Assembly (NCBI GenBank): GCA_035565975.1
Contig: DATMRT010000100.1
Location: 1-57,729 of the forward strand
Direction of reading: 5' to 3'
Origin: Ga0077530 sp035565975
Lineage (GTDB): Bacteria; Pseudomonadota; Alphaproteobacteria; Rhizobiales; Hyphomicrobiaceae
DNA length: 57,729 nucleotides
Part shown: positions 42,852 through 51,869 of the stretch, piece after piece
Layout: every line of letters starts with the position of its first letter
Numbering within the stretch: the stretch's first letter is position 1
Notes under the pieces: model-generated
The model's database searches: none
The model's input: the letters and a program-made list of their open reading frames with translations, nothing else
Told to the model about the DNA's origin: nothing
Translations under genes and position numbers: made by a program

Positions 42852-42884
42852 GCTCGGCAGTAAGCGCCGGGTCGGGGGAGGTAG

Positions 42885-44357
42885 ATGTCACTTACGCTTG
42901 CTCATGAGATTGCCCGGGGCGGGATGCTTGCGAACGCGACGCAATCCTCCCTGGTCTCGCGCAATATCGCGAACGTCGACAACCCCAACGCCGGCCGCAA
43001 GTACGCTCATACGATCACGTCCGAGATCGGCGTTCATCTCGGCGTGATCAGCAACGCCGTTTCGCCGCGCCTGCTCGAGAGCGTGCTCGGTACGACGGCC
43101 AGGAACGGCGAGCTTTCGAGCATGACCAGCGCGCTCGAGCGGCTGGCCGGCTCGATCGCCGATCCGGAGCTCGGCATCAGTCCTGCTGCCATGATTACGG
43201 AGATGCAGCAGGCGCTTTATGCCGCGGCTGCCGATCCGAGCAACGAGACGCTCCTGCGCAACATCATCTCCGTCGCGACGAACGTGGCCAATACCCTGAA
43301 AGACGCGGGAAACCTCGTCGTGCAGGTGCGCAAGGAAGCCAATGCCGACCTGAAGGACGCGACAACGCAGCTCGGCACGCTCCTCAAGGATTTCGAGGAC
43401 GCGAATAACCAGATCGTCTCCGGCACGATCATCGGTCGCGACGTGACCGACCAGATCGATCGCCGCAATGGCCTCCTGCGCGAGATCTCCGGCCTCATCG
43501 ATATCAACACGACGACGCGCGCCAACAACGACATGGTGCTGTTCACGGCGAGCGGGACCACGCTTTTCGAGAAAGCACCGCGAACGATATCGTTCGACTT
43601 CTCGCCGCTCTCGCCGGGGCAGCCGGGCGGGCTGCTCACCATCGACGGCGTTCCATACTCAGGCGCGGCTGCGACCAAGCTTGGCGGCAAGATTGGCGGC
43701 CTGCTGCAGATTCGCGATGACGTCGCCATAAGCTACGGCCGGCAGATCGACGAGATCGCCCGCGGCCTCATCACTACGTTCGCTGAAAGCGATCAGTCCG
43801 CGACGCCGACGCTGCCGGACGTTGCTGGTCTCTTCACGTGGTCCGGTGGACCGGCGCTGCCCACGAGCGGCACGGTGCTAGATGGTCTCGCACTCACGAT
43901 CCGCGTCAATCCAAATGCGGATCCGAGCCAGGGTGGTAGTCTCGACCGGTTGCGCGATGGCGGGATCGGCGATCCGAGCGAGCCGGATTATGTCTACAAC
44001 CCCGACGGTGTGGCGGGTTTCAGCCAGAGGCTGCGCGACCTGGCTGCCGGTCTCTCGGCGGCGCAGGCTTTCGACCCGGCAACGGGACTTAGCGGCTCCA
44101 CGAGCCTGATCTCGCTCGCTTCCGATAGTGCCGGCTGGCTCGAGAGCCGCCGCAGCTCTGCGAGCGATCGCCTCGCCGACAACGAGGTGCTGGGCGAGCG
44201 CGCGGTGAATGCCTGGCAGGGCCAGATCGGCATCAACCTCGACGAGGAGATGACGAGCCTCATGGCGATTGAGCGATCGTATCAGGCGACGGCACGGCTC
44301 ATGTCGACGGTCGATCAGATGTTCCAGGCCATTCTGCGCGCGACGGGGGCGCTCTAG
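42885..44357 (+). CDS. flgK: Flagellar hook-associated protein FlgK (HAP1)
   Basis: This protein has 490 residues. The N-terminal SLVSRNIANVDNPNAGRKYA, a long helical region with ADLKDATTQLGTLLKDFEDANNQI, and the C-terminal INLDEEMTSLMAIERSYQATARLMSTVDQMFQAIL are diagnostic. It forms the hook-filament junction with FlgL, encoded next. GGGGGAGG precedes the ATG. Confidence 0.95.
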   Translation: MSLTLAHEIARGGMLANATQSSLVSRNIANVDNPNAGRKYAHTITSEIGVHLGVISNAVSPRLLESVLGTTARNGELSSMTSALERLAGSIADPELGISPAAMITEMQQALYAAAADPSNETLLRNIISVATNVANTLKDAGNLVVQVRKEANADLKDATTQLGTLLKDFEDANNQIVSGTIIGRDVTDQIDRRNGLLREISGLIDINTTTRANNDMVLFTASGTTLFEKAPRTISFDFSPLSPGQPGGLLTIDGVPYSGAAATKLGGKIGGLLQIRDDVAISYGRQIDEIARGLITTFAESDQSATPTLPDVAGLFTWSGGPALPTSGTVLDGLALTIRVNPNADPSQGGSLDRLRDGGIGDPSEPDYVYNPDGVAGFSQRLRDLAAGLSAAQAFDPATGLSGSTSLISLASDSAGWLESRRSSASDRLADNEVLGERAVNAWQGQIGINLDEEMTSLMAIERSYQATARLMSTVDQMFQAILRATGAL

Positions 44358-44412
44358 CGGCTCGGGGATGCCAGCATCGGGATTGGCGAATTCGCAATCG
44401 GGACACTAGCGC

Positions 44413-45462
44413 ATGAAAGCCGACACCATTTCCTCGCTCGCGGGCCGCGAGATCCTGCGTTCGGCCATGGCGCGCAATCAGACCAGCCTCACCGATGCGC
44501 TGAAGGAATTCAGCACGGGCCGCTATGCCGATGTCGGCAAGGCGCTTGGCGGGCGCATCGGCGGTGTTCTCGACATGCGCAACATCGTTGGCAGTCTGAC
44601 CGGCCTCACGAATACGAACTCGGTCGTCAAGCAGCGTATGGACCATGTCCAGTCGTCGTTCGCGGCGCTGCGTGATCTCGGCGCCGACTTCAGCGAATCG
44701 ACCCTTGGCGTTCACAAGACTGGTGCCGACCGGGGTCTGCTCATCTCGGACGCCAAGGCGCGCATGGCCACGCTCACCGATGTGCTGACAACCAGCACGA
44801 ACGGCGTCTATGCCTTCTCGGGCCTCAATGTTTCGGTCCCGCCCATCGATAACTACCTGAGTGATCCGCCGAGCGCGGCGCGCGCGGCCGTGATCGCGAC
44901 TTTCACCACCGAGTTCGGCTTTCCGCCTGACGATCCGCAGGTCGTTACGATCACGCCGGCCCAGATGGAAGCCTACATCGACGGGCCGTTCTCCGCGCTC
45001 TTCGAGGAGCCGCAATGGAGCGCCAACTTTTCGCAGGCGACCGACGAGGTTATGCGCGACCGCATTTCCCAGCATGAGGAGATCGACACGTCGGCCACGG
45101 CCAACGATGCCGGCATCCGAAAGATCTTCTTCTCGCTGACGCTGGCGATCGACGGTGGTGCCGAGCACCTCCGGACCGATACCTACGAGGTCCTTGCAAC
45201 CCGGATTGCCAACGCCGCGAGCGAAGGCGGGCACAATATTGCCGCGAGCCAGGCACGGGTCGGCGTTGCCGAGGAACGCCTTGCGCAAGCCAACGAGCGT
45301 ATAGATCTCGAGAAGCAGACGCTGGAAGGGCGTATCGGCGAGCTCGAAGGCGTCGATGCGTACGAGGTGGCTGACCGGCTCAGCCTGCTGATGACCAGGA
45401 TCGAGTCGTCGTACTCCGTGACTGCGCGGATGCAGCAGCTCACGTTGTTGAACTATCTCTGA
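44413..45462 (+). CDS. flgL: Flagellar hook-filament junction protein FlgL (HAP3)
   Basis: This flagellin-related protein has 349 residues. The N-terminal coiled region has LTDALKEFSTGRYADVGKALGGRIG, the centre is variable, and the C-terminal helix has VGVAEERLAQANERIDLEKQTLEGRIGELEGVDAYEVADRL. It is less conserved than flagellin but normal for alphaproteobacterial FlgL. It lies between flgK and flaF. Confidence 0.92.
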   Translation: MKADTISSLAGREILRSAMARNQTSLTDALKEFSTGRYADVGKALGGRIGGVLDMRNIVGSLTGLTNTNSVVKQRMDHVQSSFAALRDLGADFSESTLGVHKTGADRGLLISDAKARMATLTDVLTTSTNGVYAFSGLNVSVPPIDNYLSDPPSAARAAVIATFTTEFGFPPDDPQVVTITPAQMEAYIDGPFSALFEEPQWSANFSQATDEVMRDRISQHEEIDTSATANDAGIRKIFFSLTLAIDGGAEHLRTDTYEVLATRIANAASEGGHNIAASQARVGVAEERLAQANERIDLEKQTLEGRIGELEGVDAYEVADRLSLLMTRIESSYSVTARMQQLTLLNYL

Positions 45463-45488
45463 GGCGGCGGGCAGCGTCCTGGGGCGGC

Positions 45489-45848
45489 ATGGAGAATGTA
45501 ATGCAGCGCATACAGTATGGTGATCTCCTCGAGGACGACCAGCAGGTCGCGCGCGAGCGCGAGCGCGTGGCGCTCGAACAGTCGATCTTGCTTCTCGAAC
45601 GGGCCTCCGCGCCCGACGCACCACTAGCTTCGGCTGCCGAGGCGATCGCCTTCACCAGCAAGCTGTGGACGCTGCTTGTTGAGGATCTCGCAAGTCCGGA
45701 GAATGGTCTTCCGAAGGGACTGAGGGCGCAGCTCGTGTCGATCGGCATCTGGATTCTGCGCGAGCTCGAGGCGGCGCGCACGGACGAGACGAAGGGCCTG
45801 TCGGATGTGATCGTTGTCTCGAAGGCCATACGGGACGGGCTCACGTGA
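45489..45848 (+). CDS. flaF: Flagellar biosynthesis regulator FlaF
   Basis: This small helical protein has 119 residues. It has the FlaF segments LEQSILLLERA, then FTSKLWTLLVEDLASPENGLP and a C-terminal LRAQLVSIGIWILRELEAAR. FlaF promotes flagellin secretion or synthesis and works opposite to FlbT, whose gene overlaps its end by four bases. Two candidate ATGs exist (45489 and 45501). Confidence 0.92.
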   Translation: MENVMQRIQYGDLLEDDQQVARERERVALEQSILLLERASAPDAPLASAAEAIAFTSKLWTLLVEDLASPENGLPKGLRAQLVSIGIWILRELEAARTDETKGLSDVIVVSKAIRDGLT

Positions 45849-46291
45849 GCGGACACCTCAAGGTCCATCTGAAGCCGAACGAGCGCGTCTACATCAATGG
45901 CGGCGTGATCAAGGTCGATCGCAAGGTTACGATCGAGCTGATGAACGAGGTGGTCTTCCTGCTCGAGGGCCATATCCTTCAGGAGGATCAGGCGACAACG
46001 CCGTTGCGTCAGCTCTACTTCATCGTGCAGTCCATGCTCATGGAGCCGAAGTGCGAGCCGATCGCGCGGCAGATGTATGAGCGCTCGCACGACGCGCTGA
46101 TCCGGGCCTTCAAGAGCCAGGACGTGCTCGATGGCCTGATGGAGATCAAGTCGCTCATGGAGCGCGGGCGCACATTCGAGACCTTGCGGAAGGTCAGGAC
46201 GCTGTTCCCGCTGGAGGACGAGATCCTCAAGTCCGGACAGCTCGGCGCGGCCGAGCTGCCGGCAGAGCTGCCCAAAAAATCGGTCGCGTAA
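45845..46291 (+). CDS. flbT: Flagellar biosynthesis repressor FlbT
   Basis: This protein has 148 residues from a GTG overlapping flaF. The conserved start HLKVHLKPNERVYINGGVIK, then NEVVFLLEGHILQEDQATTPLRQLYFIVQ, and ETLRKVRTLFPLEDEILK are diagnostic. In Caulobacter FlbT binds the 5' leader of flagellin mRNA and promotes its decay; in Brucella and Sinorhizobium its effect can differ. The structured leader at 29572-29678 is its likely target here (inference). Confidence 0.94.
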   Translation: MSGHLKVHLKPNERVYINGGVIKVDRKVTIELMNEVVFLLEGHILQEDQATTPLRQLYFIVQSMLMEPKCEPIARQMYERSHDALIRAFKSQDVLDGLMEIKSLMERGRTFETLRKVRTLFPLEDEILKSGQLGAAELPAELPKKSVA

Positions 46292-46320
46292 TTGCGATCC
46301 TGAAGGAGGTTGGAGCCGCC

Positions 46321-46779
46321 ATGGAAGTCTCAGGTTTCCAGAACACGACCAAGACCAACGAGACGCAGACGCCTACGCAGGCCACCGCAGCACCGACGCT
46401 CGACTACAATGCGTTTCTTCATCTGCTGATTGCGCAGATGCGCAACCAGGACCCCATGGAGCCGATGAAGTCGAGCGACTATGTCGCTCAGCTCGCGACA
46501 TTCTCCCAGGTGGAGAAAACGATCCAGACCAACGAGCGCATCGCCTCCCTGCTCAACACGAACAATCTGCAGCTCGCCGAGAGCCTGGTCGGCAAGACCG
46601 TGATCTCGGAAGAATACGAGACCGCCGGCGTTGTCGTGGCTGCCAAGGTCGTCGACAACGGTGTTACCGTGCTTCTGGACAATGGCCAGGAAATCCCGGC
46701 AGGCCCGGGCCTGATCGTTGGCGAAAGCGCTGCGACCCCGCCCGCCGACGACAGCGGAAGCGACGAGACCACGACGTGA
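46321..46779 (+). CDS. flgD: Flagellar hook capping protein FlgD (short form)
   Basis: This protein has 152 residues. The N-terminal scaffold domain has DYNAFLHLLIAQMRNQDPMEP, then DYVAQLATFSQVEKTIQTNERI. A short beta-rich C-terminus ends in an acidic/Thr tail. E. coli FlgD has 231 residues; the short form lacking most of the Ig-like part is usual in Rhizobiales. It caps the growing hook made of FlgE. AAGGAGG precedes the ATG. Confidence 0.92.
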   Translation: MEVSGFQNTTKTNETQTPTQATAAPTLDYNAFLHLLIAQMRNQDPMEPMKSSDYVAQLATFSQVEKTIQTNERIASLLNTNNLQLAESLVGKTVISEEYETAGVVVAAKVVDNGVTVLLDNGQEIPAGPGLIVGESAATPPADDSGSDETTT

Positions 46780-47042
46780 ATGAAGCCGATGCCATGGAGC
46801 TGGTCCAGGCCGCGATCTGGACCGTGATCATGGTGGCGGGCCCGTGCGTGCTCGCCGCGATGGTGGTCGGCATCGCCATTGCGCTCCTGCAGGCCCTGAC
46901 GCAGGTGCAGGAGATCACGCTTACGTTCGTGCCGAAGATCATGGCGATCTTCGTCGTCGCCATGTTCTCCGCCCACTTCATGGGGGCGAACGTATTCGCC
47001 TTCGCGCAAATGACCTTCCTCCACGTCGAGAGAGGCTTCTAA
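46776..47042 (+). CDS. fliQ: Flagellar export gate protein FliQ
   Basis: This protein has 88 residues and two transmembrane helices (about 9-37 and 50-72). It carries the family segments GPCVLAAMVVGIAIALLQALTQVQE and LTFVPKIMAIF. It forms the FliPQR pore with FliP (28743) and FliR (49250). It starts at a GTG overlapping the flgD stop by four bases. Confidence 0.94.
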   Translation: MNEADAMELVQAAIWTVIMVAGPCVLAAMVVGIAIALLQALTQVQEITLTFVPKIMAIFVVAMFSAHFMGANVFAFAQMTFLHVERGF

Positions 47043-47159
47043 GGTCTCGGCGGACGCTGTTTGGTCAGCTCCCGATCAGCATCACTTGCGAAGATGGGCA
47101 CGTGGCGCCGCGCTCCGGCGTGATTCCGCGCGGATTTGCATTCGGTCAGGGGGTTGGGA

Positions 47160-49250
47160 GTGTCGCAATCAACGACGGGCGAGCTGCCGCTCAATCGGCT
47201 GGCGGGTTTGACGGATATGGGTTTCGCCGCCGGGATCGTGCTGATCCTGGCGGTGCTGTTCCTGCCGCTCCCGCCGCTGCTGATCGACGCCGGCCTCGCG
47301 TTCTCCATCGCGGCCGCCGTGCTCATCCTGATGGTCGCGCTCTGGGTCCAGCGGCCGCTCGAGTTCTCGTCCTTCCCGACGATCCTCCTGATCATCACCA
47401 TGCTGCGCCTCGCCTTCAACGTGGCGACGACGCGAATCATCCTGACCGAAGGCGCCAACGGCGAGCATTCCGCCGGCTATGTCATTGCTGGGTTCTCCAA
47501 ACTGGTGATGGGCGGCGACTTCGTGATCGGCGTGGTTGTTTTCGTGATCCTGCTGACCGTGAACTTCATCGTGATCACCAAGGGCGCTTCGCGAATCGCC
47601 GAAGTCGGCGCCCGCTTTGCGCTCGACGGTATTCCGGGCAAGCAGATGGCGATCGACGCTGATCTTTCCTCCGGCCTCATCGACGAGCGCGAGGCGCAGC
47701 GCCGCCGCCGCGAGCTCGAAGAGGAAAGCTCGTTCTTCGGCGCCATGGACGGTGCGTCGAAGTTCGTGCGCGGCGACGCCATCGCGGGTCTCATCATCAC
47801 CGCCGTCAATGTCTTCGGCGGCATTCTCATCGCAATCTTCCGGCACGGCATGCCGATCGGCGAGGCCACCGATGTCTTCACCAAGCTCTCTGTGGGTGAC
47901 GGCCTCGTCTCGCAGATTCCGGCTCTGATCATCTCGCTCGCTGCGGGTCTCGTGGTCGCCAAGGGTGGCACGCACGGCTCCGTCGAGAAGACGGTCATCG
48001 GTCAGGTCGGCAATCATCCGAAGGCGCTGCTGATGACGGCGGGCGCGATGGGCCTGCTGGCGCTCGGGCCGGGACTGCCGCTCCTCCCCTTCGCCTTCCT
48101 CGGTATTGCCGCCGCCGCCGCGGGCTACGCTATTCCGCGACGATGGGCGCAGGAGAAGCGCGCGGAGGACGCCAAGGTTCGCGAGGCGACGCAGGTGGCC
48201 GAGGAGGAGGCGCGCCAATCGATCAAGGGCGCACTCAAGATCAGCGAGATCGAGATCGTTTTCGGCCAGCGCCTGTCGGCCGAGTTCATCCGCAAGCACG
48301 AAGAGCTGGCGCAGCGCGTGGCCAAGCTGCGCCGCAAGTTCGCCAAGCAGTACGGCTTCGTCGTTCCCGAGATCAACCTCTCGGACGATTTCTCGCTGCC
48401 GCCGCGCGGCTATCAGATCCGCATCCATGGCGCCACTGTCGGCAGCCACGAGCTGCCGATCGGCGATGTCCTCGTCATCGTCGGTGATGGACCGCGGCCG
48501 AGTGTTTCGGGTGCGGAGACCGTCGAGCCGGCCTTCGGCCTCAAGGCCATCTGGATCCCCGAGGCTTATGCCAAGGAGGTCAAGCGCGAGGGCTTTGCGA
48601 CGGTCGACATCATGACCGTGCTGCTTACGCACTTGAGTGAGGCGGTTCGCAACAACCTCGCGCAGCTCTTCTCCTATCGCGACATGCAGGTGCTGATCGA
48701 CGGCTTGCCGCCGGAGTACAAGCGCCTGCTCGACGAGATCCGTCCGGCGCATATCTCGTTCTCAGGTATTCAGGCCGTGCTCAAGATGCTGCTCGCCGAG
48801 CGCGTGTCGATCCGCAATATCCAGCTCATTCTCGAGGCGGTCGCGGAAATCGCGCCGCACACGCGCCGCTCGGAACAGGTCGCAGAGCACGTCCGCCAGC
48901 GCATGGCACAGCAGATCTGCGGCGATCTTGCCAAGGACGGGACGCTCTCGGTGCTGCGCCTGGGAAGCCGTTGGGACCTTGCTTTCCACGAAAGCCTGAA
49001 GCGGGATCAGCGCGGCGAGGTCGTCGAGTTCGACATCGATCCGCGCCTCATCGAGGACTTCAGCAAGGATGCTTCGCGCGTGATCGCGAGCCATACGGAG
49101 AAGGGTGAGCAGTTCGTGCTCGTGACATCCGTAGAGGCGCGGCCCTTTGTGCGCATGGTCATTGAACGGCTCTTCCCGACGCTTCCGGTGCTTTCGCACG
49201 CCGAGATCGCGCGCGGGATCCACGTGAAGGCGCTCGGCAGCATTGCATAA
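47160..49250 (+). CDS. flhA: Flagellar export gate protein FlhA
   Basis: A GTG at 47160 gives 696 residues, and GGGGGTTGGGA lies upstream. About eight N-terminal helices (to about 330) include the FHIPEP signature region (FSSFPTILLIITMLRLAFNVA) and the charged loop DGASKFVRGDAIAG. The cytoplasmic ring domain (about 360-690) forms the nonameric export dock. Length and motifs are complete. The stop codon's last base is the first base of the fliR ATG. Confidence 0.96.
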   Translation: MSQSTTGELPLNRLAGLTDMGFAAGIVLILAVLFLPLPPLLIDAGLAFSIAAAVLILMVALWVQRPLEFSSFPTILLIITMLRLAFNVATTRIILTEGANGEHSAGYVIAGFSKLVMGGDFVIGVVVFVILLTVNFIVITKGASRIAEVGARFALDGIPGKQMAIDADLSSGLIDEREAQRRRRELEEESSFFGAMDGASKFVRGDAIAGLIITAVNVFGGILIAIFRHGMPIGEATDVFTKLSVGDGLVSQIPALIISLAAGLVVAKGGTHGSVEKTVIGQVGNHPKALLMTAGAMGLLALGPGLPLLPFAFLGIAAAAAGYAIPRRWAQEKRAEDAKVREATQVAEEEARQSIKGALKISEIEIVFGQRLSAEFIRKHEELAQRVAKLRRKFAKQYGFVVPEINLSDDFSLPPRGYQIRIHGATVGSHELPIGDVLVIVGDGPRPSVSGAETVEPAFGLKAIWIPEAYAKEVKREGFATVDIMTVLLTHLSEAVRNNLAQLFSYRDMQVLIDGLPPEYKRLLDEIRPAHISFSGIQAVLKMLLAERVSIRNIQLILEAVAEIAPHTRRSEQVAEHVRQRMAQQICGDLAKDGTLSVLRLGSRWDLAFHESLKRDQRGEVVEFDIDPRLIEDFSKDASRVIASHTEKGEQFVLVTSVEARPFVRMVIERLFPTLPVLSHAEIARGIHVKALGSIA

Positions 49251-49993
49251 TGCTCGAACTGGACGAGTACGCGACCGGTGTCATCCTGATTCTCTGCCGG
49301 ATCGGGACGACGCTGATGCTGTCGCCGGGCTTCGGGACGGCGCGCGTGCCCGCGCGCGTGCGCCTCTATCTCGCGCTGGCGCTCGCACTCGCCGCCGCAC
49401 CCGGCGTGCTCAACGGCCACACCTTGCAGTTTGCGCGCGGTGGTCTGCTCCTCGGCTTCGTCGTCGCGGAGTGCATTGTCGGCGCGGTGATCGGGCTTGT
49501 CTGCCGCATCTACATCGCGGCGCTCGAATTCATGATGAGTGCGGTATCGAACTACATCGGCCTCAACGGTCTGGCGGCCGGCATCGACAACGACGAGGCA
49601 GCGCCGACGCTAGCGACGCTCATCGCGCTCTCGGCAACGCTCCTGATCCTGCTCCTCGATTTCCATCACGTGCTGATCAGGACGGTGCTCGATTCCTACG
49701 GCCGCATTCCGCTCGGCACGATGACGGAGCCGGAGTTCGGCCTGCGCCTTCTGGCCTCGACCCTCGATATCGCCTTCAAGATCAGCCTGCAGGTGACAGG
49801 CCCGTTCATCGTCTATGCCATTCTCGTCAACGTGCTCTTCGGCATTCTCGGCAAGCTCATCCCGCAGGTGCCGTCTTACTTCATCTCGATTCCCTTCCTG
49901 CTGATGGGCGGCCTGTTCTTCCTCTATCTCATGGTGCCGGAGATGCTGCAGATCTACTTCGATGCCTTCAATACGACACTGACGAACCTTTGA
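49250..49993 (+). CDS. fliR: Flagellar export gate protein FliR
   Basis: This polytopic protein has 247 residues and about six helices. Recognisable segments include LILCRIGTTLMLSPGFGTARVP, VVAECIVGAVIGLVCRI and the C-terminal QVPSYFISIPFLLMGGLFFLYLM. It completes the FliPQR export pore. It overlaps flhA by one base and is followed after 10 bases by a small coiled-coil gene. Confidence 0.95.
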   Translation: MLELDEYATGVILILCRIGTTLMLSPGFGTARVPARVRLYLALALALAAAPGVLNGHTLQFARGGLLLGFVVAECIVGAVIGLVCRIYIAALEFMMSAVSNYIGLNGLAAGIDNDEAAPTLATLIALSATLLILLLDFHHVLIRTVLDSYGRIPLGTMTEPEFGLRLLASTLDIAFKISLQVTGPFIVYAILVNVLFGILGKLIPQVPSYFISIPFLLMGGLFFLYLMVPEMLQIYFDAFNTTLTNL

Positions 49994-50003
49994 GGGCTGC
50001 GCC

Positions 50004-50405
50004 ATGAAGCGTCGCTCGATCGCGCGGCTGAGGAGGCTCGTTCGCCTCACGGAGCATCTCTACGAGAAGGAGGCGCAGGCGGCCCAGCAGCTCATGCGCG
50101 CCCGCGATGATGCAACCAAGGCGGCGGCAGTGACGCGGGCCTATCTCGACCACGAGAACCTCGTCGGCAGCGTCTTTCCGGAGCTCGTCAGTTCGCGCGC
50201 GGTAAAGCTCGAGCGGCAGGCCGGCGAGCTCGGTGCGGAGGTCGAGCAGCAGATCGAGCAGGTTGCGGCTGCGCGCGGAAGATTGAAAGGGCTCGAGAAC
50301 AAGCTCGGTCGCGAAATTCAGGGCGAAATCCAGGAGCAGGATGCGCGCCTGCTCGAGGAGGCCATCGACCAGTTCGTGCGCAGGCAGCTCACAAGCCTGA
50401 AATAA
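50004..50405 (+). CDS. Small coiled-coil protein, candidate FliJ-like export stalk
   Basis: This protein has 133 residues and is almost entirely helical. It has a very basic N-terminus (MKRRSIARLRRLVRLTEHLYEKE), then heptad-like stretches at about 20-55 and 68-125 separated by a HENLVGSVFPELVSS loop. Two antiparallel helices of this size fit FliJ, the stalk inside the FliI ring, for which no other gene is visible here. FliJ proteins diverge strongly, so the call rests on size, architecture and context after fliR. Confidence 0.6.
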   Translation: MKRRSIARLRRLVRLTEHLYEKEAQAAQQLMRARDDATKAAAVTRAYLDHENLVGSVFPELVSSRAVKLERQAGELGAEVEQQIEQVAAARGRLKGLENKLGREIQGEIQEQDARLLEEAIDQFVRRQLTSLK

Positions 50406-50489
50406 GGTCGGAGCGCCACTATCCGGGACGGGAGTGATGCCAGCGCCGGATGGCGAGGTGTCTCGAGGAGAAGGTGATCAGAGCGCGAT

Positions 50490-50957
50490 ATGGGCATCGA
50501 TCTGCAAAGCATTGCCCGGCTCGTGGGCGTAGCCGATGGCGGAGCGACCGGGGTCGGCGCGCCGGGAGGCGGCTTCGTCACGACCGTCAAGAAAGCCGGC
50601 GAGATCGCGCCGTTCGAGACGGTCATTCGGAAAGCGGCGGAGCAGGCCAAGGCGGCGCCGGGTCCCGATACGGTCGCCGGTGCCGAGGACTTCAAGGCCA
50701 AGAATGCCGCCAAGGCGCGCAGGTCCTTCGAGGCGTTCGCGTTGCAGGCCTTCATCGGCGCGATGCTGCCCAAGGAGACCGAGAAGCTTTTTGGCACCGG
50801 CTCGGCCGGCAAGCTCTGGCAATCGTTGATGGCCGAGAAACTTGCCGATCAGATCGCGTCGAGTGGCCGTCTGAAGCTATTGCCCGACCAGCCATCCACG
50901 GCTGCTGCCGCGCCGCCGCCGGCGCAGGGCAGCAAGACAAACGGAGATGCATCCTGA
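50490..50957 (+). CDS. flgJ: Rod-binding protein, FlgJ N-terminal-domain type
   Basis: This protein has 155 residues. The rod-binding domain (about 68-125) has ARRSFEAFALQAFIGAMLPKETEKLFGTG and WQSLMAEKLADQIA, the standard FlgJ-N pattern. It ends in a short Pro/Ala tail. The C-terminal muramidase domain of enterobacterial FlgJ is absent, so a separate peptidoglycan hydrolase is needed; the GH24 gene at 52479 is one candidate. The stop overlaps the next ATG (TGATG). Confidence 0.82.
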   Translation: MGIDLQSIARLVGVADGGATGVGAPGGGFVTTVKKAGEIAPFETVIRKAAEQAKAAPGPDTVAGAEDFKAKNAAKARRSFEAFALQAFIGAMLPKETEKLFGTGSAGKLWQSLMAEKLADQIASSGRLKLLPDQPSTAAAAPPPAQGSKTNGDAS

Positions 50958-51388
50958 TGCTCGCGCGCGGAGAAGGACATAGAATCGCAAGACCTCCCGT
51001 GACTGATCCGGCCGCGCTCGAAAGCGCCCGGCTCATGGAGGCGATCCTGCACCTGGCTGATCTGATCAGCGAGGTAGTACAGGAAGAAAAGGCGCTGATC
51101 GCACGCCCTGAAGGGGCCGACTTCAGTGCCCTCGTCGCGCGCAAGAGCCATTTGGCCCTCGAGCTCGGCAAACTCACGCAGCTCGCCGAGGGCAAGATCC
51201 CGACCGAGCGCGTGCGCCAGCGGCTTGCCACGCTCTCTGCAGAGCTCGCCGCCAACGAACGTCTGCTGCGCCGCCATATGGATGCGGTCTATGAGATCTC
51301 CTCGCTCATCGGCGAGGCTATCGAGCAATCGACGGCTGACGGCACCTACTCGAGCGAGATCGCGCGCAAGGGATCCAAGACATGGTGA
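50957..51388 (+). CDS. FlgN-like helical protein
   Basis: The ATG at 50957 (TGATG overlap with flgJ) gives 143 residues. After a short variable start it forms one long helical hairpin (ESARLMEAILHLADLISEVVQEEKALI, then LALELGKLTQLAEG and RLATLSAELAANERLLRRHM). This matches the architecture of FlgN, the export chaperone for FlgK and FlgL, and the gene context fits. Primary-sequence evidence is weak. Longer in-frame starts back to 50450 overlap flgJ and are rejected. Confidence 0.6.
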   Translation: MLARGEGHRIARPPVTDPAALESARLMEAILHLADLISEVVQEEKALIARPEGADFSALVARKSHLALELGKLTQLAEGKIPTERVRQRLATLSAELAANERLLRRHMDAVYEISSLIGEAIEQSTADGTYSSEIARKGSKTW

Positions 51389-51840
51389 GGATGCTGCTCC
51401 TCGGTCTGGTGGTCGTGATCGCGACGCTTGGCGGTAGCTATGCCGCCATGCAGTTTCCGCGCGGAACGCCCGGCAAGACCGAGGACGCAGGTGAGAAGGT
51501 CGAGGTCGTGAAGCTCGACCCGGTCTCGGTGCCGGTCGTTCGCGAGGGCAAGATCCAGGGCTATGTGATCGGGCGCTTCGCCTTTTCTGCGCCGGCGAGC
51601 GCCATTCGCAAGGACAAGGATGCGCTCACCCTCTACGCGAGCGAGGCGATCTTCAGGTCCGTCTACGAGGAAGAGGGACTTGATTTCACTCAGCTCAAGA
51701 TCGTCGAGGTGGACAAGCTGATCGCGCGCATGGTCGCCAAGGCCAATGCGCGCATTGGCCATCCGACGATCGCGCAGATCTTTGTCGAGAGCATGAATTT
51801 CCTGGCCCACGACGCTGTACGCTGCCAGCCGGCCAAGTAA
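51382..51840 (+). CDS. Single-pass membrane protein with FliL-like periplasmic region
   Basis: This protein has 152 residues. An N-terminal helix (about 3-22) is followed by a periplasmic domain with strand-rich GYVIGRFAFSAP and a helix pair (LTLYASEAIFRSVYEEEGLDF; VDKLIARMVAKANARIGH). Overall size and order recall FliL, but it is distinct from the FliL at 28207. It overlaps the flgN-like gene by seven bases. It is probably the last gene of the flagellar operon. Function unknown. Confidence 0.62.
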   Translation: MVRMLLLGLVVVIATLGGSYAAMQFPRGTPGKTEDAGEKVEVVKLDPVSVPVVREGKIQGYVIGRFAFSAPASAIRKDKDALTLYASEAIFRSVYEEEGLDFTQLKIVEVDKLIARMVAKANARIGHPTIAQIFVESMNFLAHDAVRCQPAK

Positions 51841-51869
51841 CACGCCGTGGCGATCTGGATACGCGGACG

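Noticed and set aside
47169..48752. 527-codon minus-strand frame opposite flhA
   Set aside because: It is a shadow of flhA, with repeated His/Asp/Glu/Arg composition and no family resemblance.
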